From Eggerthellaceae bacterium UBA3686 (GTDB lineage: Bacteria; Actinomycetota; Coriobacteriia; Coriobacteriales; Eggerthellaceae), in the NCBI GenBank assembly GCA_002371495.1, contig DFIX01000045.1, forward strand, positions 1 to 41,878: 41,878 nucleotides of DNA, written 5' to 3'. Positions 24,420 through 31,410 of this stretch are shown here, in pieces; position 1 is the first letter of the stretch; the number at the start of each line of letters is the position of its first letter. The notes under the pieces were generated by a model that was given only the letters and a program-made list of their open reading frames with translations, did no database searches and was not told the DNA's origin. The translations under genes were made by a program, and so were the position numbers.

Positions 24420-26645
24420 ATGACCGAAATCAAACCGACGAACTGCCATTTCTGCGGCTACTGTTGTGCCTTTTTGGCCACGGTCGAGGACGGGCGCGTC
24501 ATCGACCTGAAACCCGACCCCACGCGCTACCCTTACGATGAGCGCATCTTGGCCGGGTGTCGCCGATGGCGTATGAACCTCGACGTACTCGACAGCCCGC
24601 GACGCGTGAACTACCCGCTGCGGCGCGCAGGCGAGCGCGGGTCGGGGGAATGGGAGCGCGTCAGCTGGGACGAAGCCCTCGACGACATTGCGGACCGCCT
24701 TGCCGACCTGCGTGAACAGCACGGTCCTGGCACGTTGGCGTCCATGATCGGCGGGCCGCATGCCTCGTTCTGGCCGCTACATCGGTTCATGAGCCTTTTC
24801 GGAAGCCCCAACAACATGGGGATCGGCCAGATCTGCTGGAACCCGCGCATCTGGATGGACGCCATCACCTTCGGCTGGACGGTCGAGGCCGATATCGTGC
24901 CCGGACTAACGCAGGCCCTCTTCATCTGGGGCACCAATCCAGCGCAGTCCGACAACTCCGCTTTCTGGCAGACCATCCGCGCCGTCGGCGAGTCCGACCA
25001 GATGACGCTCGTGTGCGTCGACCCGCGCTACACCCAGATCGCAGCCATAGCCGACATCTGGCTTCCCGTGAAGCCCGGCACCGACTGCACGCTCGCGCTT
25101 GGGATGCTGCACGTCATCATCGGCGAGGGCCTGCACGACGCCGCTTTCGTGGACGAGTGGTGCCACGGCTTCGACGAGCTGGCCGAACATGTGAAGCCCT
25201 TCACGCCGTCCTACGTGGCCGAGTTCTGCGGTGTCGACGAGGGAGATCTGGTGCGCGCAGCGCGGCTCTTCGCGGCAGGGCGCACCGCGCTCGTGTCGGG
25301 CCGAGGTATCGACCAGGTCGGCGAATCGGTGGCGCCCACGCACCGCGCCATATGCTGCCTGCGCGCCGTGACCGGCAACGTTGACAGGCAAGGCTCCTGC
25401 ATCCTGGCCGAGGCGAGCGATTTTGTGCCCGAGGTCGATTTCGAGATGTCCGATGCGCTGACCCCCGAGCAGCGGGCACTCTGCCTGAACGAGGGCGTGG
25501 CGCCCCTTCAGTGCTTCACGGGCTACGAGCTCGTGCGCGCCCAGACCGAAAAGCTCGGCCGGCGCCTGCCGATGCGTTACATGACCTCGGCAAGCCCCGA
25601 TTTGGTGCTGCATGCGATGGAGACCGGCGAGCCGTATCGCGTCTCGGCGCTCATCGTCAACGCCACCAATCCGCTTCTGACCTACGCCGACACGAACCGC
25701 GTGTACAAGGCGCTCATGGGGTTGTCGCTCATCGTCGTGCTCGACTACTACATCACCCCTTCGGCCGCCATCGCCGACTACGTGCTGCCGTGCGCAGGCG
25801 CCATCGAGCGGCCGATCTTCCAGATTCACGGCGGCGTGGCCAATACGGGTTACGGTGGGCCGGCGGCAGTCGCGCCCTATTACGAGCGCAAAACCGACTA
25901 CGACATTTTCCGGGCGCTCGGGTTGCGCCTTGGCCAGGCCGAGAGCTGGCCCGAGGAATCGCTTGCCGAGGCATTTGCCGCACAGCTCGCACCTACGGGC
26001 TGGGATTGGGACGATTATTGCAGAATCGGCATCTATCATGTTCCGCCCGAGCCCGAAAAGCACCTGCTGCCCGGTGCCGACGGGCAGCCTCGCGGGTTTG
26101 CAACCACGACCGGCAAGATCGAGCTCGCAAGCGAGCTACTGCCCAAGCTGGGCGGTCAGCGCCTTCCCGAGCAGGGGCCGTTCATGCGCCTGTGCTCGCC
26201 AGCGCTCGTTGCGGCCGCCGAAGCGCGCGGGGCGCATCACGTGCAGATGCTCACCGGTTCGCGCAAGCAGCCCTTCAACGCATCGATGTATTTGGAAAAC
26301 CCCAAGTTCCGTGCAGGCACGCCGGGCCCCGTCGTCGAGATGAGCCAGAAGATGGCCGATGACCTGGGCTTAGCCTCAGGTGATGTGGCGTTGCTGACGA
26401 CCGATAAGGGCCAGGCGCGCTTCACGGTGGCCATCGCGCGCATGCGCGACGACGTTATCAACGTCGACTACGGCTGGTGGCATCCCGAAAACGGCGTTCC
26501 ATCCGCGCCCGATTTCGGCGGCATCTGGGAGTCCAACGTCAATACGCTGACCTCGTGCGCCTTGCAGGAGCACCTAATCGGCACCTGGGCCTACAACGCC
26601 ATCGACTGCATCATCGAGAAGAGCGACGAACCGCTGACTTGGTAG
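24420..26645 (+). CDS. Molybdopterin oxidoreductase of unknown substrate
   Basis: The 741-residue DMSO reductase-superfamily protein has Cys9, Cys12, Cys15/16 and Cys47 for a [4Fe-4S] cluster. Other family marks are GERGSGEWERVSWDEALDD (about 69-87), QICWNP with Cys139 at the metal-ligand position, PGTDCTLALGML, and late TTGKIELASELL and GDVALLTTDKGQARF. There is no twin-arginine signal, so it is cytoplasmic. It has no B or C subunit of the DmsBC type; the HdrB-like protein directly upstream is the likely redox partner. A GTG at 24414 is in frame, but ATG 24420 is preferred. It ends near two strong hairpins in the 251-base gap before the next gene. Confidence 0.88.
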   Translation: MTEIKPTNCHFCGYCCAFLATVEDGRVIDLKPDPTRYPYDERILAGCRRWRMNLDVLDSPRRVNYPLRRAGERGSGEWERVSWDEALDDIADRLADLREQHGPGTLASMIGGPHASFWPLHRFMSLFGSPNNMGIGQICWNPRIWMDAITFGWTVEADIVPGLTQALFIWGTNPAQSDNSAFWQTIRAVGESDQMTLVCVDPRYTQIAAIADIWLPVKPGTDCTLALGMLHVIIGEGLHDAAFVDEWCHGFDELAEHVKPFTPSYVAEFCGVDEGDLVRAARLFAAGRTALVSGRGIDQVGESVAPTHRAICCLRAVTGNVDRQGSCILAEASDFVPEVDFEMSDALTPEQRALCLNEGVAPLQCFTGYELVRAQTEKLGRRLPMRYMTSASPDLVLHAMETGEPYRVSALIVNATNPLLTYADTNRVYKALMGLSLIVVLDYYITPSAAIADYVLPCAGAIERPIFQIHGGVANTGYGGPAAVAPYYERKTDYDIFRALGLRLGQAESWPEESLAEAFAAQLAPTGWDWDDYCRIGIYHVPPEPEKHLLPGADGQPRGFATTTGKIELASELLPKLGGQRLPEQGPFMRLCSPALVAAAEARGAHHVQMLTGSRKQPFNASMYLENPKFRAGTPGPVVEMSQKMADDLGLASGDVALLTTDKGQARFTVAIARMRDDVINVDYGWWHPENGVPSAPDFGGIWESNVNTLTSCALQEHLIGTWAYNAIDCIIEKSDEPLTW

Positions 26646-26646
26646 A

Positions 26647-26724
26647 GCGTGGACAAGGGGGCGTTTCCCTCGTCCACGCGCGGTCTGTGGACGTGAACGC
26701 TTTGCCCCTGGGGCAAAGTGTTCA
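26647..26724. terminator. Paired hairpins in the gap
   Basis: GCGTGGAC (26647-26654) pairs with GTCCACGC (26672-26679). GAACGCTTTGCCC (26695-26707) pairs with GGGCAAAGTGTTC (26711-26723), with one G-T pair. The GTCCAC of the first can instead pair with GTGGAC at 26687-26692, so alternative folds exist. This suggests termination or attenuation between the molybdoenzyme and DUF2064 genes. Confidence 0.55.
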
Positions 26725-26856
26725 TACGGAAGTCCAGTGCGTTCGCGCTGTTGCCAGGGGCTTCGCGAGACGTAACGGGCGCAGGGTCAAGCCGGTCCGC
26801 CGATCGTATGACCACATCGCGCAGGAGCCCAGGTCCATGCGCAGGCACGTATGCGT

Positions 26857-26862
26857 TATACT
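26857..26862 (+). promoter_or_regulatory. -10 box (TATACT)
   Basis: TATACT stands 34 bases before ATG 26897. No good -35 is visible. It suggests that the DUF2064 gene and those after it may be transcribed separately from the molybdoenzyme. Confidence 0.4.
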
Positions 26863-26896
26863 AACAAGGTTTGAATTCATATCCGAAAGGACGCAC

Positions 26897-27901
26897 ATGG
26901 CTGAAAGAAAGCAAGCTCTGCTCATCTTCACGAAGCCTCCCATCCCGGGCATCGTCAAGACGCGCATGACTACGGAGTACGGCGGATTCCTGACGATGGA
27001 GCAGGCGGCTCGGTTCTACAAGTGCTGCTTCTACGACATCTGCGAGATGTCGATGCAGGCCCTGCTCGAGCTCCAGGCTGAAAACGACGCACAGGTCGAA
27101 GCCGACCCCACAGCCGACAAGATCACCTACGACTTCTTCTGCTCGACCACGCCGGCCGACAGCCTCGACCAGGTTCGCGAGCTCTTCGACGAGATCGGGC
27201 CCTGGCCGATGGAGGTCAACCTCATCATCGACACCGGCAAGACCTTCGACGAGCACTTCAACGACGCCTACAAGCAGATTTTCGACCTGGGGTACGAGTC
27301 CATCGTCGCCATCGGCGGCGACGTGCCGACCATGCCCAAGGGCCATCTGATCCAGGCGTTCCAATGGCTCGAGTATTTCCAGTCCATCGGAAAGCCAGGC
27401 TTCGTGCAGGCGCCATGCCAGGAGTGCGGCACGTCGCTCGTGGGCTACAGCTACAACACGCCAATCGACCACGACGGCATCTACTACAACATGGACGGTC
27501 GTCCCGCGCTCGACGGCTACGTGCAGAAGCTCATCGAGAACGGCGACATCCCGTCGGCTTACTTCGATCCGGTTGCCGACATCGACGAGGTTACCGACCT
27601 GGCGCATTCCATCTCGTGCATGAAGGCCATCCGCGAGGCTGCCAAGTTCCAGCCGCTGTTCGTGCCCCGGCGCACGCTGGCTTGGGTCGAGTTCATGGGC
27701 ATCCAGGTTTCCACGCCGCCCAACGACAACCACGACCCGCGCGACTACCTCGACGGTACGGGCGAGGCCCCGCAGGCCGAAGGCGCTGGCGAGCAGGAAG
27801 AGCCCACGATCGAGGACCTGCAGCGCATCGCCAAGGGCATGACCGCCATCCGCGAGGCCAATGCCGAGACCAACGCCTACGAGCGCGGCAAGTACGAATA
27901 A
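26897..27901 (+). CDS. DUF2064 / TIGR04282-like GT-A-fold transferase
   Basis: The 334-residue protein starts with LLIFTKPPIPGIVKTRM, the signature of the DUF2064 family (rSAM/selenodomain-associated glycosyltransferase-like proteins, GT-A fold, distantly like CofC/MobA nucleotidyltransferases). The segment GYESIVAIGGDVPTMP (about 132-147) matches the family's metal-binding 'DxP' region. The C-terminal 60 residues are acidic and probably flexible. It starts at ATG 26897 with GAAAGGA upstream. It is followed after 54 bases by a radical SAM gene, a pairing typical of this family. The transferred group is unknown. The stop codon abuts a REP-like palindrome. Confidence 0.8.
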   Translation: MAERKQALLIFTKPPIPGIVKTRMTTEYGGFLTMEQAARFYKCCFYDICEMSMQALLELQAENDAQVEADPTADKITYDFFCSTTPADSLDQVRELFDEIGPWPMEVNLIIDTGKTFDEHFNDAYKQIFDLGYESIVAIGGDVPTMPKGHLIQAFQWLEYFQSIGKPGFVQAPCQECGTSLVGYSYNTPIDHDGIYYNMDGRPALDGYVQKLIENGDIPSAYFDPVADIDEVTDLAHSISCMKAIREAAKFQPLFVPRRTLAWVEFMGIQVSTPPNDNHDPRDYLDGTGEAPQAEGAGEQEEPTIEDLQRIAKGMTAIREANAETNAYERGKYE

Positions 27902-27936
27902 TGTGAAAAAGGGGTCAGACCCTTTTTTCACATTTT
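27898..27936. repeat. REP-like palindrome, GGGTCAGACCC type
   Basis: AATGTGAAAAAGG and CCTTTTTTCACATT flank the core. It lies directly on the stop codon of the DUF2064 gene and within 20 bases of the radical SAM start. Confidence 0.8.
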
Positions 27937-27955
27937 GCGAGCGAGAGGGGAAGCG

Positions 27956-29329
27956 TTGAGCGAGAACCTGCATAAGACCATAGCCCTGTGCCCGGAGTGC
28001 CTAAAGGAGCTGCCGGCGCAGGTATATGCCGACGACGGGGGAGCGGTGTGGATGTCGCGCACGTGCCCCGAGCACGGCGAGTACCAGACGCGCATCTGGC
28101 CCGATGTCGAGCATTACCGGTGGCTCACAGCACAGGCCATGCCTAAGACGGCGCCGCAGAACACCATACCCGCCACGGCGCCGTGCCCGTTCGGGTGCGG
28201 CACGTGTTCTCGCCACGAGCGCCGCGGCACCCTGCTTGAAATCGAGTGCACCTGGATGTGCAACCTCAAGTGCCCAGTTTGCTTCATGAGCGCCGATACC
28301 GAAGAGCATGACCCGACGCTCGACGAGATCTCGGCAATGTACGACGTCATCGCCGATGCCGTGGGCACCGATGGCGCCGTGCAGCTGACCGGCGGCGAGC
28401 CCACCTGCCGCAAGGACCTGCCCGAGATCATCCGCATGGGTCGCGAGAAGGGCTTTTGGGGCATCGAGCTGAACACCAACGGCATCGTCATCGCTTCGCG
28501 CCCGGGTTACCTCGAGAAGCTGCGCGATGCGGGCGTAACCGGCTTGTTCCTGTCGTTCGACGGCCTGACCGGCGACGTGTACGAGACCACTTGCGGGCGC
28601 GATATCCTCGACATGAAGCTGCGCGTCGTCGAGCGCTGCCGCGAGGCGGGCGTGCAAACCGTACTCTGCATGACCATCTTGGCTGGCGTCAACGACGACC
28701 AACTCGGTGACGTTTTGCGTTTCGCCCTGGAAAACTCCGATGTCGTTGCGGGGCTCGCACTGCAGCCCGCCTTCACCTCGGGGCGCTTCGACGCGCGTCA
28801 GGCCGAGGGCATGACGGCGGGCGACACCATCTTCAAGCTGTGCGAGCAGTCCGAAGGCCTTCTCGGCGTTCACGACATCTGGCCGCTCGGCTGCAGCAAT
28901 CCGCTGTGCGACACGGGCGTGTTCCTGGTGAAGGGCCCGGCGCCCGCCGACGTCCCCGAGCACAAGAGCGGTTTCTGGCCGGCGACCAAGTTCCTCACGA
29001 CCGACGAGTACCACGAGGCGTACAGCCCCGACAGCCCGCAAGGGTCGGTATTCCTCGACATATTGGCGAAGAAGGGCGTCTACGTTGCCGATGGCCTTTC
29101 CATCGTCATCATGGACTACATGGACGCCTACACCATGGACATCCAGCGCCTGCGCGAGTGCTCGATGATGGTCACCGTGCCAAGCGGCCAGGCCATCCCG
29201 TTCTGCTCGTACCACCTGACCGATGCCAAGGGCGAGCGCGTCTACCCGCCTTGGATGAAGGAGGAGCTGCGCGAGCCCCACGTCGATAACGACCTGATCG
29301 TGAAGTACCTTCTGGGCGAAAATGTGTAA
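27956..29329 (+). CDS. Radical SAM protein, Tes/MJ0619-like
   Basis: The 457-residue protein carries the radical SAM cluster motif CNLKCPVC (Cys102, Cys106, Cys109) followed by QLTGGEPTCRKDLPE and LNTNGI, which bind SAM. Before it stand a zinc-ribbon-like CPEC (12-15) ... TCPEHGEY and a CPFGCGTCSRH segment (about residues 78-90). That N-terminal layout is found in the archaeal MJ0619/tetraether synthase (Tes) group, whose members carry extra metal centres and join or methylate unactivated carbons. Assignment to that group is by motif only; the bacterial substrate is unknown. The start is taken as TTG 27956 with AGAGGGG at 27944-27950. It ends in -ENV, from a REP-like repeat. Confidence 0.82.
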   Translation: MSENLHKTIALCPECLKELPAQVYADDGGAVWMSRTCPEHGEYQTRIWPDVEHYRWLTAQAMPKTAPQNTIPATAPCPFGCGTCSRHERRGTLLEIECTWMCNLKCPVCFMSADTEEHDPTLDEISAMYDVIADAVGTDGAVQLTGGEPTCRKDLPEIIRMGREKGFWGIELNTNGIVIASRPGYLEKLRDAGVTGLFLSFDGLTGDVYETTCGRDILDMKLRVVERCREAGVQTVLCMTILAGVNDDQLGDVLRFALENSDVVAGLALQPAFTSGRFDARQAEGMTAGDTIFKLCEQSEGLLGVHDIWPLGCSNPLCDTGVFLVKGPAPADVPEHKSGFWPATKFLTTDEYHEAYSPDSPQGSVFLDILAKKGVYVADGLSIVIMDYMDAYTMDIQRLRECSMMVTVPSGQAIPFCSYHLTDAKGERVYPPWMKEELREPHVDNDLIVKYLLGENV

Positions 29330-29357
29330 AAAGGGTCAGACCCCTTTTTCACATTTC
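29319..29357. repeat. REP-like palindrome, GGGTCAGACCC type
   Basis: Arms AATGTGTAAAAAGG and CCCCTTTTTCACATT. The TAA inside the left arm is the stop codon of the radical SAM gene. Confidence 0.85.
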
Positions 29358-29392
29358 ATTCGAGAAATGGTTTAAGCGAGATTACACAGCAG

Positions 29393-29430
29393 AAAAATGT
29401 GTAAAAGGGGCCTGACCCTTTTTACACATT
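29393..29430. repeat. REP-like palindrome, GGGGCCTGACCC type
   Basis: A second copy lies 35 bases later with one arm changed (GGGGCC against GACCC). It lies just upstream of the ribosome binding site of the ferredoxin-DUF169 gene. With the previous copy it forms a doublet, like the pair at 7806-7922. Confidence 0.8.
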
Positions 29431-29443
29431 CCGTGGAGGAAAG

Positions 29444-30424
29444 ATGGCTAACGAGGTTTCATACAGCATTACGATAAACCGCGACGCGTGCATAAAGTGC
29501 GGGTTGTGCGAGCGGTTCTGCCCGACCGAGGTCTACGTTATGGAAGACGGTCCGCAGCCGGTGCATCCCGAGTGGTGCTGGGGCTGCGAGACGTGCTCGG
29601 GCAATTGTCCGCAGGATGCCATAAAGGTCGAGGTCAATCCCGATTCGCTGAATGCTGCCGACGACCATCCGCGTGCGAAGCTTATCGACGACGAGACCGC
29701 GGCCACCTACAAGGAATGGGCCAAGACGCTGCGCGAGGTGCTGCAGCTGCGCTGGCACCCGGTGGGCGTGCGCCTCATCCGCAAAGGCGAGCCTTACCCC
29801 GAGGGCGTGCAGATCCCGAAGGAGCGCATGCGCTACTGCCAGTCGATGATGGCCGCCCGCCGCGGCGTGTCGCTACTCATGCCCGCCAACCGCCATTCGT
29901 GCCCCGACGGCACGTCGATCCTGGGGCTCACCGAGGTTCCGCCCAAGCTCGCCTCAGGCGAGATCTACATCCTGTTCCACAAGCTCGATACGCAGGAAGC
30001 CGCGAGCCGCATGGTCAACGAGCGCCCCATGCTCGAGCCGTATTCGATGGACGCGACCTGCGTGTTCCCGCTTGACGACCCCAAGGCCACGGTCGACGTC
30101 GTCTCGATCATGGGCAATCCCGAGCAGATGATGTGGCTTTCCATGGCCACGTCGTACTACACCGGGCACCGCCACGACTTTCACGCGTCGGGTTACAACT
30201 CGCACTGCGTCGAGGTCACGCTGCTTCCCATGCGCGACAAGCAGATCAACATCTCGTTCGGTTGCTACGGCGGGCGCGCGAGCTCGGATGTGGGCGACGA
30301 CATGATGATGATGGGCGTTCCCATCGAGCTCATGCCCGACATCGTGAAGGGCGTGCGCGAGCTCAGCAAGCGCGTCATTCCACAAGAGCGCGACAAGATC
30401 TACCTGCCGCCCATGCGCGGTTAG
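29444..30424 (+). CDS. Ferredoxin-DUF169 fusion protein
   Basis: The 326-residue protein begins with a two-cluster ferredoxin domain (CIKCGLCERFCP at residues 16-27 and CWGCETCSGNCP at about 45-56). The rest matches DUF169 (COG2043): HPVGVRLIRKGEPYPEG (about 106-122), YCQSMMAARRG, and Met/Cys-rich C-terminal segments. DUF169 proteins are uncharacterised; the fusion suggests a redox role. The start has GTGGAGGA upstream. It follows the radical SAM gene after 114 bases that contain two REP palindromes, so it may be read separately. Confidence 0.82.
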   Translation: MANEVSYSITINRDACIKCGLCERFCPTEVYVMEDGPQPVHPEWCWGCETCSGNCPQDAIKVEVNPDSLNAADDHPRAKLIDDETAATYKEWAKTLREVLQLRWHPVGVRLIRKGEPYPEGVQIPKERMRYCQSMMAARRGVSLLMPANRHSCPDGTSILGLTEVPPKLASGEIYILFHKLDTQEAASRMVNERPMLEPYSMDATCVFPLDDPKATVDVVSIMGNPEQMMWLSMATSYYTGHRHDFHASGYNSHCVEVTLLPMRDKQINISFGCYGGRASSDVGDDMMMMGVPIELMPDIVKGVRELSKRVIPQERDKIYLPPMRG

Positions 30425-30476
30425 TTCCCGGGAGGGTAGGGGTAACTCTCTATTGCGCGTTGCGCCCTGCGTCTCC

Positions 30477-30582
30477 TGCGCCGCCCGCGCGTCGAGCCGC
30501 CCGCGCCGCCCGCGCCGCCCGAGCTGACCGCGCCGCCCGCGCCGCCCGAGCTGCCCGTGCTGCCCGCGCCGTCTGCGCTACG
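30477..30582. repeat. GC-only tandem repeat, ~9-base unit
   Basis: Reiterated GCCGCCCGC-like units with substitutions fill most of the 214-base gap between the ferredoxin-DUF169 and GNAT genes. No gene is supported here. Such runs are prone to slippage, and a hairpin of this kind could slow or stop transcription. Confidence 0.7.
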
Positions 30583-30638
30583 CGGTCCGATGCGAACGAA
30601 GGGGTGACAACCCTTCGCAACAATACAAGGAGGGCCTG

Positions 30639-31073
30639 ATGGCCGAGCTGTTCACCATACGCGATGCGCGCGAAAGCGACATGGCGCTCATTGACGCCTA
30701 CGCCAATGCCGAGGGGATGGACGTCATTCCCGGGCCCGACCGCGTGCGTGTGGCCGTCAACGACGACGATGCGGTCGTGGGGTTTTGCCGGCTCCAGGAC
30801 GACGTTAACGGCGTGGCCTACGTCAACCCCATCGTGACCTACAGTGCATGGCGCGGCTATGGGGTGGGGCGCGCGCTCATCGACGACGCTCGCGCCATTG
30901 CCGGCGAGCTGCGCCTGATTTCGCGCGGCACGAGCGAAGGGTTCTACCGCAAGCTCGGCTTTGTGGAAATGAGCTGGGACGAGGTCGACCTCGAGGCCGC
31001 CTCGGAAGATTGCGACAACTGCCCCTACCGCGCCCAATGCGGCCCCGTGCCCATGAAGCTCCCGAAAATGTGA
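30639..31073 (+). CDS. GNAT-family N-acetyltransferase
   Basis: The 144-residue protein has the GNAT fold: an N-terminal IRDARESDMALI (about 7-18) and the acetyl-CoA-binding loop WRGYGVGRALIDDA (about 71-84, the R/Q-x-x-G-x-G/A motif), then EGFYRKLGF. The C-terminus adds a Cys group CDNCPYRAQC (C-x2-C-x5-C, about 127-136) that could bind metal. The start has AAGGAGGG upstream. The acceptor is unknown. Its stop codon falls in an AAAATGTGA half-repeat like those of the REP family. Confidence 0.85.
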   Translation: MAELFTIRDARESDMALIDAYANAEGMDVIPGPDRVRVAVNDDDAVVGFCRLQDDVNGVAYVNPIVTYSAWRGYGVGRALIDDARAIAGELRLISRGTSEGFYRKLGFVEMSWDEVDLEAASEDCDNCPYRAQCGPVPMKLPKM

Positions 31074-31410
31074 AAACAGAAACGGTAGCTCGTTGCCGCA
31101 TTTCGCACGAGCGCGGCTAAGTGGCAAAATGCCGCTGGTATCCAAGTGAAGCTCAAGAGCCAAAACGTGTTTGCGAAAAGGGGTGTTGATGTGGTTCATC
31201 ACCCCTTTTCTCGTGCGGAAAGGTCGATCAAGCCGGCTCCATTATGCGATAGAAAAGTCGATCTAGCTGCTAATTCCGCTCAGGCAAAAGCGTACCTGCC
31301 CACAAGAGCGGACTATCTCGATTGGGCCCTCGGGCTTTCTCCTCTTGCGGCGGCAAGAACGTAGTCCGTTGCCGTGCTATTAGCTATGCTGCTGGGTTGG
31401 GCTCCCCAGT
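31074..31410. other. Convergent intergenic region, terminator only
   Basis: This 337-base stretch separates the GNAT gene from the minus-strand metalloprotease. Apart from the terminator at 31176-31209 I see no gene or RNA. Confidence 0.6.
31176..31209. terminator. Bidirectional intrinsic terminator
   Basis: AAAAGGGGTG (31176-31185) pairs with CACCCCTTTT (31200-31209), with inner GATG/CATC. A and T runs on either side allow use from both strands. Confidence 0.8.

Noticed and set aside
24420..26645. Formate dehydrogenase as identity of the third molybdoenzyme
   Set aside because: The metal-ligand region reads QICWNP and not the Cys/Sec context of FdhF-type enzymes, and no NAD or FdhB-type partner is present.
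30477..30582. Coding sequence over the GCC-rich repeat
   Set aside because: The frame is only a run of Arg-Ala-Ala with no ribosome binding site, overlapping the gap before a well-defined GNAT start.
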